This document shows, piece by piece, positions 51,722 to 60,348 of a stretch of DNA of 64,000 nt. This DNA is from Herbiconiux sp. SALV-R1 (GTDB lineage Bacteria; Actinomycetota; Actinomycetes; Actinomycetales; Microbacteriaceae). The DNA lies in the NCBI RefSeq assembly GCF_013113715.1, contig NZ_CP053344.1, forward strand, positions 806,001 to 870,000. The letters run 5' to 3'. The notes beneath the pieces were generated by a model. It made no database searches. It was not told the origin of the DNA and saw only the letters and a list, made by a program, of their open reading frames with translations. The first letter of the stretch is position 1; every line of letters starts with the position of its first letter. Position numbers and translations under genes: made by a program.

Positions 51722-53923
51722 TCAGCCGACCGAGGGGGTGGTGGGGATGACGATGGCGGAGGTGTCGGCTTGCGCCGAGAGCGAGGCGGCCACCGAGTGG
51801 TCGGGCTCGACCTCGGGCTCGCGGTGGAGGCGCAGCACCTGGAGCGAGCGGCCTCCCACGGTCAGGCTCGACGAGGCGGGGAGCGCCTGAGAGTCGGCTG
51901 CTCCGCCCGCGGTGTCGATCACGACGTCCCATGACTCGGCGTACTCAGCGGACGGCAGGGTGAAGTCCTGGTCTTCGTCGTGTGCGTTGAAGTAGAGCAG
52001 GAAGTGCACGTCGGTGAGCTGCTGTCCCCGCGCATCCCGCGCCCTGATGCCGTTGCCGTTGAGGAACACCCCGACGGCGCGCGAGAGCGGGGAGTCCCAC
52101 TGCTCGGGCTGCATCTCGGTGGCGTCGGAGTTCAGCCAGACGATGTCGGGCAGGGGCTCGCCCGCGCCGCGCTTCACGGGGCGGCCGTCGAAGAAGCGGC
52201 TGCGCCGGAAGGTCGGATGCTCCTTCCGCAGACGCAGCACCGCGGCGGTGAACTCCACCAGCGGCAGGTCTTCGCTGTCCCAGTGCACCCACGACAGCGG
52301 CGAGTCCTGGGCGTAGGTGTTGTTGTTGCCCTCCTGGGTGCGGCCCAGCTCGTCGCCGTGCAGGAGCATCGGCACACCCTGTGAGAGCATCAGCGTGGCG
52401 ATGAAGTTGCGCTGCTGGCGGGCGCGCAGGGCGAGCACCTCGGGGTCGTCGGTGGGGCCCTCCGCGCCGGAGTTCCACGAGCGGTTGTGCGATTCGCCGT
52501 CGTTGTTGTCTTCGCCGTTGGCGTCGTTGTGCTTCTCGTTGTACGACACCAGGTCGCGCAGCGTGAAGCCGTCGTGGGCGGTGACGAAATTGATCGACGC
52601 CACCGGGCGGCGGCCGGAGTGCTCGTAGAGGTCGGCCGACCCGGTGAAGCGGCTCGCGAACTCGCCGAGGGTCGACGGTTCGCCCCGCCAGAAGTCGCGC
52701 ACGGTGTCGCGGTACTTGCCGTTCCACTCCGTCCACTGCGGGGGGAAGTTGCCCACCTGGTAGCCGCCGGGGCCGACGTCCCACGGCTCGGCGATGAGCT
52801 TCACCTGCGACACCACCGGGTCTTGCTGCACGAGCTCGAAGAAGGTGGAGAGGCGGTCGACGTCGTAGAACTCGCGTGCCAGGGCGCTGGCGAGGTCGAA
52901 GCGGAAGCCGTCGACGTGCATCTCGGTCACCCAGTAGCGCAGCGAGTCCATGATGAGCTGCAGCGAGTGCGGGTGGCGCACGTTGAGGGTGTTCCCCGTG
53001 CCGGTGTAGTCCATGTAGTACCGCTGGTCGTCTTCCACCAGACGGTAGTAGGCGGCGTTGTCGATGCCGCGGAAGCTGATGGTGGGGCCGAGGTGGTTGC
53101 CCTCGGCCGTGTGGTTGTACACCACGTCGAGGATGACCTCGATGCCCGCCGCGTGCAGCGACTTCACCATGCCCTTGAACTCCTGCACCTGCTGGCCGCG
53201 GTCGCCGGCGGAGGCGTAGGTCGACTGCGGTGCGAAGAAGCCGATGGTGTTGTAGCCCCAGTAGTTGCTGAGGCCTTTGTCGATGAGTGTCGAGTCGTTC
53301 ACGAACTGGTGGACGGGCATCAGCTCGATGGCGGTGATGCCGAGCTTCAGCAGGTGCTCGATGACCTTCGGATGCGCGAGGCCCGCATAGGTGCCCCGCT
53401 GTTCCTCGGGCACGTCGGGGTGCAGCTCGGTGAGGCCCTTCACGTGGGCTTCGTAGATGACGCTCTGGCTGTAGGGGATGCGCAGCTTGCGGTCGCCCGA
53501 CCAGTCGAAGAAGGGGTTGATGACGACGCCGTAGGTCATGTGCGCCGCGGAGTCGTCGTCGTTGCGGGAGTCGGGGTCGCCGAAGGTGTACGAGAACAGC
53601 GACTGGTCCCAATCGATCTCGCCGCTGGTGGCCTTCGCGTACGGGTCGAGCAGGAGCTTGTTCGGGTTGCAGCGCAGACCGTTCTCGGGGTCGTAGGGGC
53701 CGTGCACGCGGTACCCGTACCGCTGCCCGGGCTGCACCTGGGGAAGGTAGGCGTGCCAGACGAAGGCATCGACCTCCGTCAGATCGACGCAGGTCTCGGT
53801 GCCGTCGTCGTCGAAGAGACAGAGTTGCACGCGCTCCGCCACCTCGCTGAAGAGGGCGAAGTTGGTGCCGCTGCCGTCATAGGTGGCGCCGAGCGGGTAG
53901 GCCGATCCTGGCCACGATTCCAT
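51722..53923 (-). CDS. treX: Glycogen debranching enzyme of the trehalose operon (TreX/GlgX)
   Basis: Isoamylase-type GH13_11 enzyme of 733 residues supplying linear maltodextrins for Tre[19 protein letters not shown] opens the CBM48 domain. [13 protein letters not shown], the nucleophile region [14 protein letters not shown] and acid/base in [14 protein letters not shown] are intact, as in the paralogue at 27311-29371. ATG 53923 follows AGGAGA. A TACGGT box on the minus strand (53949-53954) gives a plausible promoter with a leader of about 20 bases. First gene of treX-treY-treZ. Confidence 0.95.
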   Translation of the reverse strand: MESWPGSAYPLGATYDGSGTNFALFSEVAERVQLCLFDDDGTETCVDLTEVDAFVWHAYLPQVQPGQRYGYRVHGPYDPENGLRCNPNKLLLDPYAKATSGEIDWDQSLFSYTFGDPDSRNDDDSAAHMTYGVVINPFFDWSGDRKLRIPYSQSVIYEAHVKGLTELHPDVPEEQRGTYAGLAHPKVIEHLLKLGITAIELMPVHQFVNDSTLIDKGLSNYWGYNTIGFFAPQSTYASAGDRGQQVQEFKGMVKSLHAAGIEVILDVVYNHTAEGNHLGPTISFRGIDNAAYYRLVEDDQRYYMDYTGTGNTLNVRHPHSLQLIMDSLRYWVTEMHVDGFRFDLASALAREFYDVDRLSTFFELVQQDPVVSQVKLIAEPWDVGPGGYQVGNFPPQWTEWNGKYRDTVRDFWRGEPSTLGEFASRFTGSADLYEHSGRRPVASINFVTAHDGFTLRDLVSYNEKHNDANGEDNNDGESHNRSWNSGAEGPTDDPEVLALRARQQRNFIATLMLSQGVPMLLHGDELGRTQEGNNNTYAQDSPLSWVHWDSEDLPLVEFTAAVLRLRKEHPTFRRSRFFDGRPVKRGAGEPLPDIVWLNSDATEMQPEQWDSPLSRAVGVFLNGNGIRARDARGQQLTDVHFLLYFNAHDEDQDFTLPSAEYAESWDVVIDTAGGAADSQALPASSSLTVGGRSLQVLRLHREPEVEPDHSVAASLSAQADTSAIVIPTTPSVG

Positions 53924-54026
53924 GGGGTCTCCTGTCGATTCTCCGATCACCGTACCCGGTTAGCGCCGCGCGGCCATCGGCTGGGAAGGGGCTTGTGCAG
54001 GGCTGTTCAGGGCGACCCGTTCGCGG

Positions 54027-54032
54027 TAGCGT
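54027..54032 (+). promoter_or_regulatory. -10 box of leaderless type
   Basis: TAGCGT ends 6 bases before the ATG at 54039. Confidence 0.5.
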
Positions 54033-54038
54033 GTCGCC

Positions 54039-54407
54039 ATGGCCAACCTCGTGGAAACCCTCACCGACGCCACCAAGTCCATCGGGGTGAACGCCGCGTA
54101 CGGCGCCCCCGTCGAGATCGACGGGGCGAGCTTCGTTCCGGTCGCCCTGGTCTGGGCGGGCTTCGGCGGCGGCAACGGCAACGCATCCTCTCCGGGAGCG
54201 ACCGAGAAGAAGATCGGTGCGGGTGACGCCGGCGGCGAGGGCTTCGGCGGGGGCGGCGTGAGCGTGCCGATCGGCGCCTACGTCACGGGCCCCGACGGCA
54301 AGGCCACCTTCGAGCCGAACCTCATCGCGCTGCTCGCGGTGTCGCTGCCCGTGGTCGTTGCGACCGGGTGGGCGCTGTCGCGGTTCGTGCGGGCGCTGAA
54401 GAAGTAG
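54039..54407 (+). CDS. GerW/YtfJ-family protein
   Basis: A 122-residue protein matching the GerW (sporulation protein YtfJ) family: GVNAAYGAPVEIDGASFVPV near the start, a long Gly-rich loop (GFGGGNGN, later GEGFGGGGVSVPIGAYV) and a C-terminal hydrophobic helix (about residues 97-117) that could anchor it in the membrane. In Bacillus YtfJ acts in spore germination, but no sporulation genes are expected in this lineage. Proteins of this family are common in non-sporulating actinobacteria with unknown function. Confidence 0.78.
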   Translation: MANLVETLTDATKSIGVNAAYGAPVEIDGASFVPVALVWAGFGGGNGNASSPGATEKKIGAGDAGGEGFGGGGVSVPIGAYVTGPDGKATFEPNLIALLAVSLPVVVATGWALSRFVRALKK

Positions 54408-54431
54408 CGCCTCTGGGCGTATACTCGGTGC

Positions 54432-54520
54432 CACACGGGAGTCCGGTGAGCCGGGCTGAGAGGAAGGTTCTCAACCTTCGACCGTCGAACCTGATCTGGA
54501 TCATGCCAGCGCAGGGAGGC
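54432..54520 (+). promoter_or_regulatory. TPP riboswitch (THI element)
   Basis: The conserved thiamine-pyrophosphate aptamer elements occur in order: CACGGGAG near 54434, CTGAGAGG near 54456, then GAACCTGATCTGGATCATG (54487-54505) and CCAGCGCAGGGAGG (54506-54519). A TATACT box (54420-54425) just upstream may be the promoter. It lies about 110 bases before ykoE and should turn the transporter genes off when TPP is abundant. The expression platform was not resolved. Confidence 0.93.
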
Positions 54521-54632
54521 ATCTCTACGCCGCGACAGCGGTGTGCTCGCGGGTCGCGCACCAGCGCGCCTGTCGATCGCGCCGCCTGACGGCCAACCCG
54601 TGCCCCTTCCACCGAACGAAAGGGCACGACCA

Positions 54633-55271
54633 GTGCATTCCACCGTCACCACCAGTTCCACCACCTCCGCCCAGAAACCCGGCCGTCGCCGCAGTCTTCG
54701 CTGGCGGGTCGTCGACATCGTCGTGGCCAGCGTCATCGGCGTGGCAGCCGGGCTCATCTTCTGGGCCTGGGGCATCGGCTACACCCCCATCGCCACGCCG
54801 CTCGAGGCGCTCCTGCCCGGCGCCCAGTCGCTCACCGGCGGCGTGTGGCTGTTCGCCGGCGTGCTGGGCGGGCTGATCATCCGCAAGCCGGGCGCGGCGA
54901 TCTACACCGAGCTCGTCGCCGCCGCCGTCTCCGCGCTCGTCGGAACGCAGTGGGGGCCGCTCACCCTGGTCTCCGGTCTCGTGCAGGGGCTCGGCGCCGA
55001 GATCGTCTTCGCCGCCTTCCTCTACGCGAACTACCGCGTCTACGTGGCGGTGCTGGCCGGTGCCGGGGCGGGGCTCGCCCTCGGCCTGAACGACTCGATC
55101 CTCTGGTATCCGGGGCTCGGCACCGCGTTCTACGCCGTGTACATCACCTGCGCCGTCATCGGCGGCGCGATCGTCGCCGGCCTGCTGTCGTGGGTGATCG
55201 CGCGGGCACTCGCGCGCACCGGGGCGCTCAACCGCTTCGCCGCGGGTCGTGAGGTGACGGCGCGCGCGTGA
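54633..55271 (+). CDS. ykoE: ECF transporter S component for a thiamine precursor
   Basis: Substrate-capture membrane subunit, 212 residues with five to six helices, of the YkoE family (SLRWRVVDIVVASVIGVAAG, FWAWGIGYTP, GGLIIRKPGAAIYTEL). It lies behind a TPP riboswitch and before genes for the energising ATPase and T component, so it probably imports hydroxymethylpyrimidine or thiamine. The GTG at 54633 follows GAAAGG. It overlaps the next gene by 4 bases. The usual partner ykoF is absent here. Confidence 0.92.
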   Translation: MHSTVTTSSTTSAQKPGRRRSLRWRVVDIVVASVIGVAAGLIFWAWGIGYTPIATPLEALLPGAQSLTGGVWLFAGVLGGLIIRKPGAAIYTELVAAAVSALVGTQWGPLTLVSGLVQGLGAEIVFAAFLYANYRVYVAVLAGAGAGLALGLNDSILWYPGLGTAFYAVYITCAVIGGAIVAGLLSWVIARALARTGALNRFAAGREVTARA

Positions 55272-57016
55272 GCGGCGAGGCGCGCGTCGGCCCTCCGGGC
55301 CGGACGGGAGGGGCGGCGAGCCCGGGCGACGACCCGGGTGTCGCCGCCGACTCCGTCGCGCCCGCCGGGTTGCGCGCCTCCTCGTGGGGGTGGCGGCACG
55401 CCGGCCGCGAGGCGTGGGCGCTGCGTAGGGTCGACCTCGTCGTCGAGCCGGGGGAGCGGGTGCTCCTGCTCGGGGCCTCCGGCGCCGGCAAGTCGACCCT
55501 GATGCACGCCTTCGCGGGGGTGCTCGGCGGTGCCGACGAAGGCGAGGAGGAGGGCGCCCTCGAGGTGGGCGACACGGATGCGCGGCACGCCAGAGGCCGC
55601 GTTGGCCTGCTGCTGCAGGACCCCGACTCGCAGTTGGTGCTCGCACGGGTGGGCGACGACGTCGCCTTCGGCTGCGAGAACCTCGGGGTGCCGCGCGAAG
55701 AGATCTGGCCCCGCGTGGAGCGGGCGCTCGACTCCGTCGGTCTCGGCGACCTCGCCCTCGACCATTCCACCTCGGCGCTCTCGGGCGGGCAGAAGCAACG
55801 GGTCGCGCTCGCCGGGGTGATGGCGATGCTCCCCGGCGTCGTGCTGCTCGACGAGCCCACCGCGAACCTCGACCCCGAGGGGGTCGTCGAGGTGCGCGAC
55901 GCCGTGGGGCGCGTGGTCGAGCAGACCGGGGCCACCCTCGTGGTGATCGAGCACCGGGTCGACGTGTGGCTCGACGTGGTCGACCGGGTGGTGGTGCTCG
56001 AGCCGGGCGGCGGCGTCATCGCCGACGGCACGCCGCAGCGGGTGCTCCGCGATCGCGGCGCGGAGCTCGCGCGCGACGGCGTCTGGGTTCCGGGCATCGA
56101 CCCGCTGGGCGGTCGCCGCGCGCGCCGCGGCGCGGCGGGTACCGCGGTCGCGGAGGTGGCGGCCGGTCGCGGCGTCACGGCGTCGGGTGCCGGCGTCGGC
56201 ACGGCGGCAGACGGTGCGGCGGGAGCCAGCGAGGCGGAGGCGGTGGCGGCGAAGGCCGGCGCCGGTGTGGCCGACGGGGCGGAGCTGCTCGCCACGCGCG
56301 GGCTCGCGGTGACGCGCGCGCCTGAGGCGCCCGTGGCGGCGGTCGACGACACCGTCGTCGCTGCCGCGCGCGCGGTCGCGGTCACGGGGCGCAACGGTGC
56401 GGGCAAGTCGACCTTCGCGCTCACCCTCTCCGGGCTCCTCCTGCCCGCGGCCGGCGAGGTGCGAGCCTCCGAGCTGCTGCGAGGCGTCGACGGCGATCTG
56501 CCGGCGGTCGATGCCCGGCCGGCCCGGCGCATCCGTTCGCTGCTCGGCCGACGGCGGCGAGCATCCGTGCCGGGGGTGCACCCGGGCGACTGGGGCTCGA
56601 AAGAGGTGCTCACGCGCATCGGCGTCGTGTTCCAAGACCCCGAGCACCAGTTCGTGACAGGATCGGTGCGCGCCGAGCTCGAGGTCTCGCTGCGCGCACT
56701 CGGTCTCTCCGAGGGCGAGATCGCCGAGCGGGTGACCGAGGTGGCGTCGCGCCTGCGCCTCGACCGGCTGCTCTCGGCCAACCCGTACACGCTCTCGGGC
56801 GGAGAGAAGCGCAGGCTCTCGGTGGCCTCGGCGCTCGTCGCGCGCCCCGCGGTGCTCGTGCTCGACGAGCCCACCTTCGGGCAGGACTCGCGCACCTGGG
56901 CCGAGCTCGTGCTGCTGCTCGGCGCCCAGCTCGATCGCGGCACCGCCCTCGTCGCCGTCACGCACGACCGCGCCTTCGTCGAGGCGCTCGCCGACCACGA
57001 GCTGGTGATCGGGTGA
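55268..57016 (+). CDS. ykoD: Energy-coupling factor double ATPase
   Basis: Both ECF ATPase domains in one 582-residue chain. Domain 1 has Walker A GASGAGKST near residue 73, LLLQDPDSQLV, signature LSGGQKQRVALAG and LLDEPTANLD. Domain 2 has GRNGAGKST near residue 376, VVFQDPEHQFV, LSGGEKRRLSVAS and LVLDEPTFGQD. Between the second Walker A and Q-loop an Arg-rich insert (ARRIRSLLGRRRRAS) enlarges that domain. An Ala/Gly-rich linker of about 70 residues joins the halves. Start GTG overlaps ykoE and the end overlaps ykoC, each by 4 bases. Confidence 0.93.
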   Translation: MSGEARVGPPGRTGGAASPGDDPGVAADSVAPAGLRASSWGWRHAGREAWALRRVDLVVEPGERVLLLGASGAGKSTLMHAFAGVLGGADEGEEEGALEVGDTDARHARGRVGLLLQDPDSQLVLARVGDDVAFGCENLGVPREEIWPRVERALDSVGLGDLALDHSTSALSGGQKQRVALAGVMAMLPGVVLLDEPTANLDPEGVVEVRDAVGRVVEQTGATLVVIEHRVDVWLDVVDRVVVLEPGGGVIADGTPQRVLRDRGAELARDGVWVPGIDPLGGRRARRGAAGTAVAEVAAGRGVTASGAGVGTAADGAAGASEAEAVAAKAGAGVADGAELLATRGLAVTRAPEAPVAAVDDTVVAAARAVAVTGRNGAGKSTFALTLSGLLLPAAGEVRASELLRGVDGDLPAVDARPARRIRSLLGRRRRASVPGVHPGDWGSKEVLTRIGVVFQDPEHQFVTGSVRAELEVSLRALGLSEGEIAERVTEVASRLRLDRLLSANPYTLSGGEKRRLSVASALVARPAVLVLDEPTFGQDSRTWAELVLLLGAQLDRGTALVAVTHDRAFVEALADHELVIG

Positions 57017-57759
57017 CCGCCGTGAACCCGGTGGCGAAGCTCGCCGCCTCGCTGCTGCTCAGCGCGCTGCTCATCGTCACCATCGACTGGGTGTCGGCGG
57101 CCGTCGCGCTCGCTCTCGAGAGCATCCTGTTCGTCTGGGCGGGGTTCACGCCGCGCGCCTTCTTCAGGCGCACCCTGGCGATCTGGATCGCCGCGCCCCT
57201 CGCCGGCGTCACCACGCTGCTGTACGGCGTCGCCTCGGGCACGAGCTACGTCGAGTTCTGGCTCGTGCACGTCACCGACGGGTCGATCGCGCTGGCGATC
57301 GCGACGACCTTGCGCATCCTGGCCGTGGGGCTGCCCGCCGTGGTGCTCTTCGCCACCATCGACCCGACCGACCTCGCCGACGGACTCGCCCAGGTCTGGC
57401 ACCTGCCCAGCCGGTTCGTGCTCGGGGCGCTCGCCGGCATGCGCCTCATCGGCCTGTTCCTCGACGACTGGCGACAGCTCGAGCTCGCCCGCCGCGCCAG
57501 GGGCCTCGGCGACCGCGGGCGGCTGCGCCGCTTCGCGGGCCAGGCCTTCGCCCTGCTCGTGCTCTCCATCAGACGCGGCAGCAAACTGGCCACGGCCATG
57601 GAGGCGCGGGGCTTCGGCGGCACGGCGACCCGCACCTGGGCCCGGGAGTCGGTGTTCGGTGCCGGGGACTGGATGCTCGTGGCGGCCGGCGTGAGCATCG
57701 GCGCGGTGGCGCTCGCCGTGTCGATCGCGACCGGCTCGATCAACTTCATCATCGGATGA
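57013..57759 (+). CDS. ykoC: Energy-coupling factor T component
   Basis: Transmembrane coupling subunit, 248 residues with about five helices, of the EcfT/CbiQ type. The cytoplasmic coupling motifs are visible: ELARRARGLGDRGR near residue 157 and AMEARGFGG near residue 196, the A-R-G elements that contact the two ATPase domains. The GTG start overlaps ykoD by 4 bases. With YkoE and YkoD it makes a complete ECF importer controlled by the TPP riboswitch. Confidence 0.92.
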   Translation: MTAVNPVAKLAASLLLSALLIVTIDWVSAAVALALESILFVWAGFTPRAFFRRTLAIWIAAPLAGVTTLLYGVASGTSYVEFWLVHVTDGSIALAIATTLRILAVGLPAVVLFATIDPTDLADGLAQVWHLPSRFVLGALAGMRLIGLFLDDWRQLELARRARGLGDRGRLRRFAGQAFALLVLSIRRGSKLATAMEARGFGGTATRTWARESVFGAGDWMLVAAGVSIGAVALAVSIATGSINFIIG

Positions 57760-57775
57760 ACGGGGCACGCCGACC

Positions 57776-58264
57776 ATGACCGTCATCCTCATCGACGGCC
57801 CGAGCGGATCGGGCAAGACCGCACTCGCGCACCGCGTTCTCGCGGAGTGGAGCGGCGCCGACCGGCCGACCCTCGTGCACCTCGACGACATCTACCCCGG
57901 CTGGGACGGACTCGACGCCGCCAGCGCCCACGTCGCCGAGCACCTGCTCCGACCGCTCCGCGCCGGGCTGCCCGCGCGGTGGCAGCGCTGGGACTGGGCC
58001 GCCCACCGGCCGGCGAAGTGGACCGAGGTCGACCCCGCGCATCCGCTCGTCATCGAAGGGTGCGGGGCGATGAGCGCGGACAACGCGGCGCTGGCCGACC
58101 TGTGCATCTGGGTGGAGGCCGACGACGGGGAGCGCAAGCGGCGCGCGCTCGCCCGCGACGGCGAGCTCTACGCCCGCGAATGGGACAGGTGGGAGCGGCA
58201 GTGGCGGCGCTTCGTGCAGCGGGAGAACCCGCGGGCTCGAGCGACGGTGGTCGTGCCGACCTGA
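57776..58264 (+). CDS. P-loop NTPase, uridine-kinase-like
   Basis: A 162-residue protein with Walker A GPSGSGKTAL at residues 8-17, LVHLDDIYPGWDGLD near residue 36 (the substrate/Asp region of uridine-kinase-like folds) and HPLVIEGCGAMS near residue 90. Small actinobacterial proteins of this type are often called ATP-binding or nucleoside/nicotinate kinase-like, without a proven substrate. It begins 16 bases after ykoC and may be read with the transporter, so a link to thiamine salvage is possible but not shown. Confidence 0.75.
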   Translation: MTVILIDGPSGSGKTALAHRVLAEWSGADRPTLVHLDDIYPGWDGLDAASAHVAEHLLRPLRAGLPARWQRWDWAAHRPAKWTEVDPAHPLVIEGCGAMSADNAALADLCIWVEADDGERKRRALARDGELYAREWDRWERQWRRFVQRENPRARATVVVPT

Positions 58265-58315
58265 GCCGGGTCGTCACGTTTCGGGCGCGTCACGCTTGGG
58301 TGCCGGCTTCAGTCG

Positions 58316-58357
58316 TGCGCTCTCAGCCCTGCGCTCTCAGCCCTGCGCTCTCAGCCC
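58316..58357. repeat. Three tandem copies of a 14-bp unit
   Basis: TGCGCTCTCAGCCC is repeated three times without interruption or mismatch. The third copy covers the stop codon (58351-58353) of the minus-strand gene and the others lie in the gap between two converging genes. Confidence 0.85.
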
Positions 58358-59670
58358 TGGGTGCGGGAGTCGATGAACGCGGTGATGACAGGCACGGGGT
58401 TGAGCAGGCGCCAGATCGGTCCCGGGTCGCCGATGCGGCCGTCGAGCTCGAGGCGCACGGTGACCGGGCCGTCGGGGGTCGTCACCGTGACGCTGCCCAC
58501 CTCCTCGCCCTTCGACCCCGTCGAGAGCTGCTTGGCGTCGACCTGGTACTCGAGCGGGGTCGTCACCCACACCAGCTGCGACTCGGTCGAGGTGGCGACG
58601 CCGTGGGCGGTCTCGCCCCACGGGGTGGTGTAGGTCACGAAGCTCTGGCCCTCGCTCACCACCGGCGTGGGTGCGACGGTGCCGGCGGCGGAGGTGGCGA
58701 GGGCGGCGAGGTCGGAGTCGAGGGTGTCCCAATCGGGTTCGCGGAGGAAGGCGCCGTAGATGAGGGCGGGTTGTGCCGTATCGTCGCCGGTGCCGGTCGC
58801 AGCGCTGGCGTCGCCGTCGCCCGCCTCGCCGGCTGCCGCACCGCCGCTCGGGTCGAGGGCGAACAGGAAGCACACGCCCGCCTCGTCGGTGTAGCTGCGC
58901 GAGATGCCGGTGTAGCCGAGCTCGGGCTGGTACGCCGCGCGGTTGTCGACCGAGCGGCCGCCGGGCAGCGAGGCGGTGTCGAGGGCCATGATCTCCGAAA
59001 TCGACGCCTCCGAGAAGGCGAGCGCGCTCACCCGGGCGAGGTCGGATGCGGTGCCCACGTCGTCTTCGTCAAGGCCGTTGGTGTCGACGAGGGTGATGCC
59101 GTCGAGGCCGCGGGCCGCCAGCCAGGCGTCGGCCGCCTCGAGGTAGGCGTCGACGGACCCGAAGGCCCACTTCGCGAGCAGATCGGCGTGGTTGTTGCTC
59201 GAGCCGAGCAGCATCGCCTCCATCACCTCGCGCTGCGACCACCACTCGCCGGCCGAGACGGGAACGGCGCGAGCGCTCTCGGCGACGAAGCGGTTGTACT
59301 CGGAGACGTCGGCTGCGGTGATCGGAATGTCGGGTCCGTCGCTGCCGGCGAGCAGGGGTCGCTCGCTCAGTACGACGAGGGCGGTCACGACCTTGGCCGT
59401 TCCGGCGATCGGCACGGGTTCTTCGGGGCCGCCGGTGGCGAGCACGGCGGTGGCGACGTCGGCGACGACGGCCGAGGCGCCGGTCTCGGGCATCGCCGGT
59501 GTGAAGGCACCGCTCGCTTCGTTCGGTGCCTCGGCGAGGGCAGCGGATGCGGTGGGCAGCGGCCCGACGAGGGTCGCCGGCCCGTAGACGCCGATGCCGA
59601 GGATGACGACCACACCCACGACGATGCCCAGTGCGCGCAAGGCCTTCCGGGCCGCCGAGGTGTCCGCCAT
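58351..59670 (-). CDS. Peptidase-S11-like (PBP5-type) protein lacking catalytic motifs
   Basis: A 439-residue exported protein with an N-terminal membrane segment (about residues 14-35) and a domain aligning with D-alanyl-D-alanine carboxypeptidases. The SxxK site, normally PIASxTK, reads PIAGTAK here: Gly-90 replaces the nucleophile Ser while Lys-93 remains. The SxN motif is kept (GSSNN, Ser-158). The KTG position is replaced by S-R-S (GISRSYTDEAG, about residues 257-259). Catalysis by the normal mechanism therefore looks impossible, so a binding or scaffolding role is likely. ATG 59670 follows GGAAGG and sits 7 bases from TAGCCT. Confidence 0.82.
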   Translation of the reverse strand: MADTSAARKALRALGIVVGVVVILGIGVYGPATLVGPLPTASAALAEAPNEASGAFTPAMPETGASAVVADVATAVLATGGPEEPVPIAGTAKVVTALVVLSERPLLAGSDGPDIPITAADVSEYNRFVAESARAVPVSAGEWWSQREVMEAMLLGSSNNHADLLAKWAFGSVDAYLEAADAWLAARGLDGITLVDTNGLDEDDVGTASDLARVSALAFSEASISEIMALDTASLPGGRSVDNRAAYQPELGYTGISRSYTDEAGVCFLFALDPSGGAAAGEAGDGDASAATGTGDDTAQPALIYGAFLREPDWDTLDSDLAALATSAAGTVAPTPVVSEGQSFVTYTTPWGETAHGVATSTESQLVWVTTPLEYQVDAKQLSTGSKGEEVGSVTVTTPDGPVTVRLELDGRIGDPGPIWRLLNPVPVITAFIDSRTQG

Positions 59671-59677
59671 GCCTTCC

Positions 59678-59683
59678 AGGCTA
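59678..59683 (-). promoter_or_regulatory. -10 box of leaderless type
   Basis: On the minus strand TAGCCT ends 7 bases before the ATG at 59670. The GGAAGG between them means a ribosome binding site could also be used from another promoter. Confidence 0.4.
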
Positions 59684-59823
59684 GGCGGTGGGGTGGGTGC
59701 CGCCCCAGAGCGACGCGGTGACGAAACGGTATCGGTGGGGCGGCGCCTTGCGAGCGCTGCTGTTCTCCCGTGTCGCGCATCCAGTGTCGCCGTAGCGCGC
59801 ATCCGGTGTCTCGAGCTTGGCGG

Positions 59824-60174
59824 TCAGCCCCAGCCGAGTTCGTGGAGGCGCGCGTCGTCGATGCCGTAGTAGTGGGCGATCTCGTGCACGAGGGTGATGT
59901 GCACCTGGTCGCGCACCTCGTCGACGTCGTCGCAGAGGGCGAGCAGCGACTCGCGGTAGAGGGTGATGCGGTCGGGCATCTCGCCGAAGCCGTACTGGCC
60001 CCGTTCGGTGACGGCGACGCCGTCGTAGAGGCCGAGCAGGTCGAGCGAGCCGTCTTCGGGCCGGTCTTCGACGACGAACACGACATTCTCGAGACCGTCG
60101 AGCATGTCGTCGGGGAGCTGGTCGAGTTCGTCGGAGACGAGTTCTTCGAAGTCGTCGGCCGTCATCTCGACCAT
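59824..60174 (-). CDS. Small zincin-fold metallopeptidase
   Basis: A 116-residue protein of the actinobacterial 'metallopeptidase family protein' group. LVHEIAHYYGIDD near residue 95 is an HExxH zinc motif followed by downstream Asp residues, as in the minimal zincin fold. The N-terminal half is acidic (MTADDFEELVSDELDQLP). It is cytosolic and has no signal. Peptidase activity has not been shown for the family. The gene starts just after the tRNA-His terminator hairpin. Confidence 0.85.
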   Translation of the reverse strand: MVEMTADDFEELVSDELDQLPDDMLDGLENVVFVVEDRPEDGSLDLLGLYDGVAVTERGQYGFGEMPDRITLYRESLLALCDDVDEVRDQVHITLVHEIAHYYGIDDARLHELGWG

Positions 60175-60189
60175 GGCGACCTCCGGGTC

Positions 60190-60206
60190 GGTGGCCCTAG
60201 GCCACC
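60190..60206 (-). terminator. Hairpin after tRNA-His
   Basis: GGTGGCC and GGCCACC form a perfect 7-bp stem with a 3-base loop, 3 bases beyond the tRNA CCA end on the minus strand. Confidence 0.6.
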
Positions 60207-60208
60207 CG

Positions 60209-60285
60209 TGGGGTGAATAACGGGACTCGAACCCGCGACATCCGGCACCACAAGCCAGCGCTCTACCAACTGAGCTATATCCACC
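60209..60285 (-). tRNA. tRNA-His (anticodon GUG)
   Basis: A complete cloverleaf on the minus strand: acceptor GTGGATA pairs with TATTCAC (one G-T wobble), the anticodon loop is TTGTGGT, and the T arm is CGGG-TTCGAGT-CCCG. The features specific to tRNA-His are present: an encoded extra G at position -1 (60285) and discriminator C73. CCA is encoded (60209-60211). A TAGACT box lies upstream on the minus strand (60327-60332). Confidence 0.96.
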
Positions 60286-60348
60286 ATGTTCACCTCGTGA
60301 CGTGAATCACGGGGCAACGAGAGAACAGTCTAATACATCGCCGGGCTA

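Noticed and set aside
58316-58357. CRISPR-like array
   Set aside because: Only three direct 14-bp units with no spacers and no cas genes; it is a simple tandem repeat.
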